Shown here: one piece after another, positions 58,888-64,000 of the stretch
Numbering within the stretch: the first letter of the stretch is position 1
How the letters are laid out: every line of letters begins with the position of its first letter
Assembly: GCF_003614185.1 (NCBI RefSeq)
Contig: NZ_KZ987724.1
Location: forward strand, 416,679-480,678
Source: Paenibacillus aceti
GTDB taxonomy: Bacteria; Bacillota; Bacilli; Paenibacillales; Paenibacillaceae
Length of the DNA: 64,000 nt
Direction: 5' to 3'
Notes under the pieces: generated by a model
Databases searched by the model: none
Seen by the model: only the letters and a program-made list of their open reading frames with translations
Told to the model about the DNA's origin: nothing
Program-made: the position numbers and the translations under genes

Positions 58888-59937
58888 TTGGCATATAATG
58901 ATCGGTTTATTCGCGCATGCAGACGGCAGCAGATCGATACAGTTCCCGTGTGGTACATGCGGCAAGCAGGCAGGTATGATCCGGAATATCGCAAGATCAA
59001 AGAGAAATACAGTCTGCTTGAAATTTGCCGTCAGCCGGAGCTGGCTGCTCAGGTGACCCTGATGCCGGTTCGCAAGCTCGGTGTCGATGCGGCTATTCTG
59101 TATTCGGATATTATGAATCCGGTTGCTTCCATCGGCATTGACTTCGACATCGTCAAGAATATCGGGCCGGTGATCGAGAATCCGATCCGTTCAGCGGCGG
59201 ATATCGACCGCTTGACACCGATTGATGTCGAACGTGATCTATCCCATATTTTAGAAACTATAGAAATTCTGGATCGAGAGCTGGAGGTTCCGCTGATTAC
59301 CTTTGCCGGGGCTCCGTTCACGATTGCCAGCTATCTGATCGAGGGACGTCCGTCCAAGAGCTACATACGCACGAAAAGTATGATGTATGGCGAACCTGAG
59401 CTATGGGATAAGCTGATGTACAAGCTTGGGGATATGGTAATCGCCTATTTAAGAGCGCATATCAAACATGGCGGCAAGGCGTTCCAACTGTTCGACAGCT
59501 GGGTAGGTGCCTTGACCCGACAGGACTTTGAACGGTATGTATGGCCGACGGTTTCCCGTATTTTTGCCGAGCTGGCTGATTTAGATGTACCGAAGATTTA
59601 TTTTCCGGGTGTCAGTTCTGGGGAATTGCTGCCGGCATTGACTACGCTTCAGGCGGATGTGATCGGTCTGGATTGGCGCGTATCCATCGAGGAAGGGCGG
59701 AGGCGGATCGGCGGGAAATTTGCGGTTCAGGGTAATTTGGACCCATACGTGCTCACTGCGCCTATGCCTGTAATCAAGCAGTATGCCAAGGATATCATAG
59801 ATCAGGGAGTTCAGGAGCCGGGCTTCATATTCAATTTGGGACATGGGCTGTTCCCGGAGGCATCGCTTGATAAGCTGCGGGAATTGACCGAATATGTACA
59901 TGAATATTCACATCAGGTGATTACTGGGCAAGAATGA
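58888..59937 (+). CDS. hemE: Uroporphyrinogen decarboxylase
   Basis: A 349-residue haem-pathway enzyme decarboxylating uroporphyrinogen III to coproporphyrinogen III. The start is TTG at 58888, seven bases after AGGAGGA. Signature segments are PVWYMRQAGRYDPEYR near the N-terminus, SDIMNPVASIGIDFDI with the catalytic aspartate, ITFAGAPFTIASYLIEG and GLDWRVSIEEGRRRIGGKFAVQGNLDP. It precedes hemH by about 40 bases; hemY, which completes the B. subtilis operon, is not found after hemH. Confidence 0.95.
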   Translation: MAYNDRFIRACRRQQIDTVPVWYMRQAGRYDPEYRKIKEKYSLLEICRQPELAAQVTLMPVRKLGVDAAILYSDIMNPVASIGIDFDIVKNIGPVIENPIRSAADIDRLTPIDVERDLSHILETIEILDRELEVPLITFAGAPFTIASYLIEGRPSKSYIRTKSMMYGEPELWDKLMYKLGDMVIAYLRAHIKHGGKAFQLFDSWVGALTRQDFERYVWPTVSRIFAELADLDVPKIYFPGVSSGELLPALTTLQADVIGLDWRVSIEEGRRRIGGKFAVQGNLDPYVLTAPMPVIKQYAKDIIDQGVQEPGFIFNLGHGLFPEASLDKLRELTEYVHEYSHQVITGQE

Positions 59938-59979
59938 ATCACAGGCTATACCAATTCATTGGATGAGGTGAACGAGATC

Positions 59980-60927
59980 GTGAGCACGACGAAAATTGGC
60001 GTATTGGTGATGTCTTACGGCACACCGGAAAGCATGGATCAGGTGGAGGCTTACTATACTCATATCCGGCGCGGACATCCTCCGACCCCCGAGCAGCTTC
60101 AAGAGCTGACGGAGCGCTACGAGGCGATTGTCGGGGGGGTATTCCCGCTGCGGGCGAACACCGACAAGCAGGTGGCAGCATTGCAGGAGACATTGGCTCG
60201 GATGAGCGCTGGCTCGGATCAGCAGTTTATCTGCTATCAGGGCTTGAAGCATGCGCGGCCATTCATCGAGGATGGCGTGGAGCAGATGTTTCGTGATGGC
60301 ATCCATCAAGCGATTGGAATTGTGCTTGCCCCGCATTATTCGGTGATGAGCATCGGGGGGTATATCAAGCGCGCTGAGGCTAAGGCAGCTGAACTAGGGA
60401 TCAAGATGAGCTTTGTGCATAGCTATCATTTGCATCCGAAGCTGATCCAGGCCTTTGCGAACCGGGTGTCAGCCAAGCTGGAGCAGTTCAAGGAGGCCGG
60501 AGCGAAGCGGGATCAGGTCAAGGTACTGTTCAGCGCCCACAGCCTGCCTGAGCGCATTCTGCAGATGGGAGACCCGTATCAGGATCAACTGCTGGAGACC
60601 GCAGGGGCGGTAGCCGCTGAAGCCGGAGTGAAGGATTGGCAATTCACGTGGCAGAGTGCGGGGAGGACTGCGGACCCATGGCTCGGGCCTGATATTCTCG
60701 ACACCCTACGCACCCTAAGCCAGGAACAGGTGGAGGATATTCTCGTGGCTCCGATCGGATTCGTATCGGATCATCTCGAAGTACTGTACGATCTTGATAT
60801 TGAAGCGAAGACCATCGCCAAGGAGCTGGATATGCGCCTCGAACGCATTGATTCATTGGGGAACGATCCGCTTTATATGGAGACGCTTGGCGAGTGCGTG
60901 ATGAAGCTGGCGGCGGATTGGGCATAG
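59980..60927 (+). CDS. hemH: Ferrochelatase (coproporphyrin type)
   Basis: A 315-residue enzyme inserting iron into the porphyrin. I choose GTG at 59980, nine bases after GAGGTG, over a TTG at 59959. The N-terminus TTKIGVLVMSYGTPESMDQVEAYYTHIRRG, the catalytic histidine region VLFSAHSLPERI and the later VAPIGFVSDHLEVLYDLDIEA are standard. In Firmicutes it normally acts on coproporphyrin III. Co-transcribed with hemE. Confidence 0.95.
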   Translation: MSTTKIGVLVMSYGTPESMDQVEAYYTHIRRGHPPTPEQLQELTERYEAIVGGVFPLRANTDKQVAALQETLARMSAGSDQQFICYQGLKHARPFIEDGVEQMFRDGIHQAIGIVLAPHYSVMSIGGYIKRAEAKAAELGIKMSFVHSYHLHPKLIQAFANRVSAKLEQFKEAGAKRDQVKVLFSAHSLPERILQMGDPYQDQLLETAGAVAAEAGVKDWQFTWQSAGRTADPWLGPDILDTLRTLSQEQVEDILVAPIGFVSDHLEVLYDLDIEAKTIAKELDMRLERIDSLGNDPLYMETLGECVMKLAADWA

Positions 60928-60968
60928 TTGCTGCCGCATGGTGGCTTGTTCAGATAAGTGACAATGAT

Positions 60969-61006
60969 GAACCCTTCCCTGTAAAATAGGCGAGGGGTTC
61001 TATTTA
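60969..61006 (+). terminator. Probable terminator after hemH
   Basis: GAACCCTT and GAGGGGTTC form an 8-bp stem with a large loop, followed by TATTTATTT. Confidence 0.6.
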
Positions 61007-61071
61007 TTTGTACTCCCCTGATATAATAAAATCAGAAATGTTCAAATATGTTATTTAAAGGGGTCTCATGG

Positions 61072-62430
61072 ATGTATCCACCAAGGTCAGAAAAAAATAA
61101 AAAAAGAAAGCAGGAGCAGGAACGCCGCTTGAGCCGCTTCTGGCTGGCATTGAATGGGCTGCTTATCTTCATTATCATCGTGCTCGGAACTTATTTCTAT
61201 CTTGATTATCGTACGACGCAGGGGAATTTCAACAAAGAGCAGGAGGAGCAGCGAACGCCGGGTCTCTATGAGATGCCGGAGGTCTCTCGGGCCGAGGATC
61301 AACCGTCCGATGCCCCGGGGGACGTCCTGGATGAGCAGGAGCCTGATATGAATGGAGACGGGCAGGGAGGCGATCCGGACGATGAGGTGCAAGACGCGGC
61401 GAAGCCGGAATCCGAAGCTGAAGCCGAGGACGGGGATGGGGCGATCGTTGACCTCACCCCGGCTGAGGATAGCGTGGATGATGGGGAGCAGGTATGGATT
61501 CATTTTGGCGGGGACACGATTTTCTCGGGAAATGTGGCTAAAGTGCTGGAGAAGCAGGGCTATGATTATCCCTATCAGTATGTGAAGGATCTGTTCCAAG
61601 CCGATGATCTGACGGTTCTTAACCTGGAGACACCGGTCACGGATGGCGGCACAGCTGCGGAGAATAAGACATTCGTATTCAAATCCCCGCCGCAGGCTCT
61701 CGATGCGATGGCCGAGGCAGGGGTAGAGGCGGTCAACCTGGCGAACAATCATACCCTTGATCAAGGGGTCGAGGGACTGCTCGATACGATAGAGCATCTG
61801 AAGAAGAGCAAGATTCAATATGTCGGTGCGGGCAGCAATCAGGAGGAAGCCTATGCCCCTGTATATTTCGAGCGCAAGGGAATGAAGATCGCGCTGCTCG
61901 GCTTCAGCCGGGTGATCCCGCATTCTGACTGGGCCGCTGGCAAGAATAAGGCCGGTGTAGCCGCCGCCTATGATTCTACCTTGGCGGAAAAGGCGATTCG
62001 GGAAGCCCGTAAGAAAGCGGACTTGGTGCTGGTCGTTGCCCATTGGGGCAAGGAACGGGTTACGAAGCTGGAGCAGCATCAGACGACTCTCGCTCACACT
62101 TTCATCGATGCCGGCGCCGATCTGGTCATCGGCGGACATCCCCATGTGATGCAAGGAATCGAGCAATATAAGGGCAAGTGGGTCGTGTATAGCACCGGGA
62201 ACTTTATCTTCACCAAATCAAATGATCCGAAGACATGGGAGACGGCGGTCTTCTCTGCCAAGTGCAGCAAGAGCCGGGATTGCCGATTGAAGCTGACACC
62301 TTACTTGACGGAGATCGGGCAGCCAGTGCCGATGGAGGAGAAGGATGGATCGAAGCTGTTGCAAGAAGTGGAGGCTATGTCTCCAGGAATCAAGATCAAT
62401 GCCTCTGGCGAGGTGAGCACGAAATCCTGA
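61072..62430 (+). CDS. CapA family protein (poly-gamma-glutamate synthesis type)
   Basis: A 452-residue membrane-anchored protein. The ATG at 61072 is nine bases after AAAGGGG; an ATG at 61048 lies before that site. After a Lys/Arg-rich start comes one TM helix (residues 22-44), then a long acidic linker to about residue 140. The CapA metallophosphatase-like domain shows IHFGGDTIFSGNV, LNLETPVTD, NLANNHTLDQGVEGL, VAHWGKE and IGGHPHVMQGIE. Such proteins are needed for capsule polyglutamate in Bacillus anthracis, but no capBC are here, so the present role is open. Basic residues and two cysteines lie near the end. Confidence 0.9.
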   Translation: MYPPRSEKNKKRKQEQERRLSRFWLALNGLLIFIIIVLGTYFYLDYRTTQGNFNKEQEEQRTPGLYEMPEVSRAEDQPSDAPGDVLDEQEPDMNGDGQGGDPDDEVQDAAKPESEAEAEDGDGAIVDLTPAEDSVDDGEQVWIHFGGDTIFSGNVAKVLEKQGYDYPYQYVKDLFQADDLTVLNLETPVTDGGTAAENKTFVFKSPPQALDAMAEAGVEAVNLANNHTLDQGVEGLLDTIEHLKKSKIQYVGAGSNQEEAYAPVYFERKGMKIALLGFSRVIPHSDWAAGKNKAGVAAAYDSTLAEKAIREARKKADLVLVVAHWGKERVTKLEQHQTTLAHTFIDAGADLVIGGHPHVMQGIEQYKGKWVVYSTGNFIFTKSNDPKTWETAVFSAKCSKSRDCRLKLTPYLTEIGQPVPMEEKDGSKLLQEVEAMSPGIKINASGEVSTKS

Positions 62431-62456
62431 TTAATACGGACTACATACACAATCAT

Positions 62457-62487
62457 CGCCGATTCGTTATGAATCGGCGTTTTTTTA
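62457..62487 (+). terminator. Terminator after the CapA gene
   Basis: CGCCGATTC pairs with GAATCGGCG around GTTAT, followed by seven T. Confidence 0.95.
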
Positions 62488-62556
62488 TGACCCTATACTG
62501 GGGAGAATGGAGCTTATGACATGAGTGGAAGCGGGGATAGAAACTTGCAAAAAGAG

Positions 62557-62689
62557 GCGTATCTATGTCACAATCGACGTAGGTACGCTGAATTCCGTGC
62601 TGGACATTTGTGCGAATTTGACAACGGGTACGAAAAGGGGCTCACGACCATTTTCTCAGGGTACAGGCCACGAGGTGCCCGTTGTTTTT
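62557..62689 (+). ncRNA. Candidate structured RNA or leader upstream of the FAH-family gene
   Basis: A perfect 12-bp hairpin (62557-62568 with 62577-62588, two G-U pairs) is followed by an 11-bp helix (62621-62631 with 62675-62685, one G-U pair). That helix encloses a second small hairpin (62632-62655) and runs into a U-rich tract (62684-62689). The 3' arm GTGCCC (62675-62680) can instead pair with GGGTAC at 62659-62664, a direct repeat of the 62626-62631 arm, giving two exclusive folds. Short overlapping frames exist but have no recognisable products. It may be an attenuated leader, a riboswitch or a small RNA; none of the classes I know matches. Confidence 0.5.
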
Positions 62690-62747
62690 GGTTTATTCTG
62701 CTTATAGCATACATATCTTATCTTGTTGATTAAAGGGGAATCATCCA

Positions 62748-63401
62748 GTGAACAGAATGGTATCTAACGTATATTGTGTGGGCCGTAATTATCGCCTGCA
62801 TGCCGAAGAGCTTGGCAATGCAGTGCCGACTGAGCCGATGATCTTCATGAAGCCGTCGCATGCAGTTGTACCACTAATTGGTGCGCAGCTTGATTTGCCT
62901 CAGGAGCGTGGCGAGGTTCACTATGAGACCGAGCTTGTCCTGCGGATCGCCCGTGATTATAAGCCGGGTATGACGGTCGATGAACTCGTCGATGTCATGG
63001 CGTTCGGGATCGACTTCACGCTACGCGATGTTCAGAGTCGCTTGAAGGCTGCCGGGCATCCCTGGACAGCGGCGAAGGCCTTCCGTAGCTCGGCTCCCAT
63101 CACTCCTTATATCGCGTTTCCTGGAGCAGAGGAAGTGGCGGAGCAGGATTTCGTACTGCGCAAGAATGGCGAGATCGTTCAGTGTGGGAATACCGCGAAT
63201 ATGATCTTCCCATTGCAGCAGATAATTGACTTTATAGCGGAACGCTATGGTCTGGGTGAAGGGGATCATATCTTCACGGGAACCCCGGAAGGGGTTGGCC
63301 CTGTGTTCAAGGGAGATCAGTTGGAAATCTCCTATGGTTCCACTGTGCTAGGAAGCTGTGAGATTGTCAGCGGCCCGGCACCTCTGGAGCAGCCGATATG
63401 A
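62748..63401 (+). CDS. Fumarylacetoacetate hydrolase family protein
   Basis: A 217-residue FAH-fold enzyme starting at GTG 62748 (or ATG 62757), behind AAAGGGG. It begins VYCVGRNYRLHAEEL, with metal ligands in EVHYETELVLRIARD and GIDFTLRDVQSRLKAAGHPW, and the late TGTPEGVGPVFKGDQLEIS motif. Members include oxaloacetate decarboxylases/tautomerases and acylpyruvate hydrolases; the precise reaction is not decidable. The start is 58 bases after the putative structured RNA. Its stop overlaps the next start (ATGA). Confidence 0.9.
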   Translation: MNRMVSNVYCVGRNYRLHAEELGNAVPTEPMIFMKPSHAVVPLIGAQLDLPQERGEVHYETELVLRIARDYKPGMTVDELVDVMAFGIDFTLRDVQSRLKAAGHPWTAAKAFRSSAPITPYIAFPGAEEVAEQDFVLRKNGEIVQCGNTANMIFPLQQIIDFIAERYGLGEGDHIFTGTPEGVGPVFKGDQLEISYGSTVLGSCEIVSGPAPLEQPI

Positions 63402-64000
63402 TAGACTGGATCATCGGAGCGTTATGTGCTCTCGTTATCGCTGGGGCGGCTTACTGGAAGCAGTCTTTATCCTTATCGGGCGCGGTGGCGGCTGTTGCAA
63501 TGGGCACGGTTTATTATGGAGCGGGCAATCTGTTCTGGTTCGGGACGCTGATCCTGTTCTTCGTCACCTCTTCGGTATTCTCCAAGCTGCGGGGCGACCG
63601 TAAGGCCGAGCTGGAGAAATCCTATGCGAAGAGCGGCAGGCGTGACGCTGGTCAAGTACTGGCGAATGGCGGGCTCGGAATGCTAGCCTGCATTCTGAAT
63701 GTCATCTGGCCGAGTCCGGCCTGGGGCTGGTTCTTCATCGGCTCCATGGCGGCGGTCACCGCGGATACCTGGGCTACGGAATGGGGCGGCCTCAGCAAGA
63801 CACCTCCTCGCTCAGTATTGAGCTGGAGGACCGTTCCGCCGGGAACGTCTGGGGGCGTCTCAGCGCTGGGCAGTATGGCTGCATTGATCGGCGCAGGCAT
63901 TATCGGAGGAGCCGCCTGGTTGCTGCTGAGTTGGACTGGAGAGACGCAGGCAGGGACACAGGACTTGATCCCGATTACACTATGGAAATGGGTAGTTATC
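63398..64000 (+). CDS. DUF92 family membrane protein, cut by the window end
   Basis: The frame starts at the ATG at 63398, overlapping the FAH-family stop by four bases, and is open to the window end (201 codons). The first residues are MIDWIIGALCALVIAGAAYW. Several TM helices follow, and the characteristic RRDAGQVLANGG and AAVTADTWATEWGGLSKTPPRSVLSW segments identify the DUF92 family. Plant VTE6 and related proteins in this family are phytyl/polyprenyl phosphate kinases; the bacterial role is not settled. The 3' part is missing. Confidence 0.88.
   Translation, partial: MIDWIIGALCALVIAGAAYWKQSLSLSGAVAAVAMGTVYYGAGNLFWFGTLILFFVTSSVFSKLRGDRKAELEKSYAKSGRRDAGQVLANGGLGMLACILNVIWPSPAWGWFFIGSMAAVTADTWATEWGGLSKTPPRSVLSWRTVPPGTSGGVSALGSMAALIGAGIIGGAAWLLLSWTGETQAGTQDLIPITLWKWVVI

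Noticed and set aside
61087-62166. 359-codon open frame antisense to the CapA gene
   Set aside because: Shadow frame with basic, leucine-rich composition; the plus-strand CapA motifs are complete.
62521-62733. 70-codon frame upstream of the FAH-family gene
   Set aside because: The sequence is dominated by RNA stems and a U-tract; the predicted peptide has no homology that I recognise and no clear ribosome binding site.

Overview
The window looks like chromosomal core sequence from an endospore-forming Firmicute, most likely Paenibacillus or a close relative. Supporting signs are the Bacillus-type gene order (dnaE, accD, accA, pyk, fxsA, argS, ytvI, citZ, icd, phoR/phoP, polA, mutM, coaE, nrdR), an alpha/beta-type small acid-soluble spore protein, YtvI, a YjcZ-type peptide, purine-rich ribosome binding sites with frequent TTG/GTG starts, a class I fumarase and a secreted chitin-type LPMO. 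No rRNA operon, prophage, insertion sequence or CRISPR array was seen. The genus is an inference; the gene families are read directly from the translations.

Layout. 1-13.8 kb: the end of dnaE, a nuclease-like orphan gene, a YutG-type PgpA, then lipid and central-carbon genes (accD-accA, pyk, thioesterase, fxsA), argS behind a T-box leader, ytvI, and citZ-icd behind a catabolite-repression-like operator. 13.9-18.5 kb: a small membrane protein, a short-chain dehydrogenase, a YfbR-type nucleotidase and a class I fumarase. 18.5-34.2 kb: a phosphate block. Kinase gene phoR precedes phoP; a soluble CBS-MCP protein, pstB1-phoU and pstSCA-pstB2 follow, interrupted by polA-mutM-coaE-transglycosylase, a spore protein gene and nrdR. 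Pho-box-like direct repeats sit in front of phoP, the CBS-MCP gene, pstB1 and pstS. 34.2-39.2 kb: accessory genes (His-rich LSm-like protein, DedA, YjcZ peptide, orphan radical SAM enzyme, LPMO), then tRNA-Ala. 39.5-40.6 kb: a gene-free repeat island. 40.7-53 kb: ACT/PFL pair, an AraC-kinase-GH4 sugar cluster, small conserved genes, racE, a lipid kinase, TraX, an M14 peptidase, and a HesB-like protein in which histidines stand where cysteines are expected, next to a YuzB-type protein. 53-64 kb: LtaS-type synthase, THUMP methyltransferase, O-methyltransferase, MFS exporter, hemE-hemH, CapA, a candidate structured RNA, a fumarylacetoacetase-family protein and a DUF92 membrane protein cut by the window end.

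The most unusual signal lies in the gene-free stretches. Eight intergenic elements of about 180-190 bp each carry four short palindrome-like units. Seven of them keep nearly the same centre-to-centre spacing (about 50, 61 and 50 bp), and three different unit sequences (families A, B and C) use this layout. A second candidate is the segment 62557-62689 upstream of the FAH-family gene: a perfect 12-bp RNA hairpin is followed by an 11-bp helix that ends in a U-tract and competes with an alternative hairpin.
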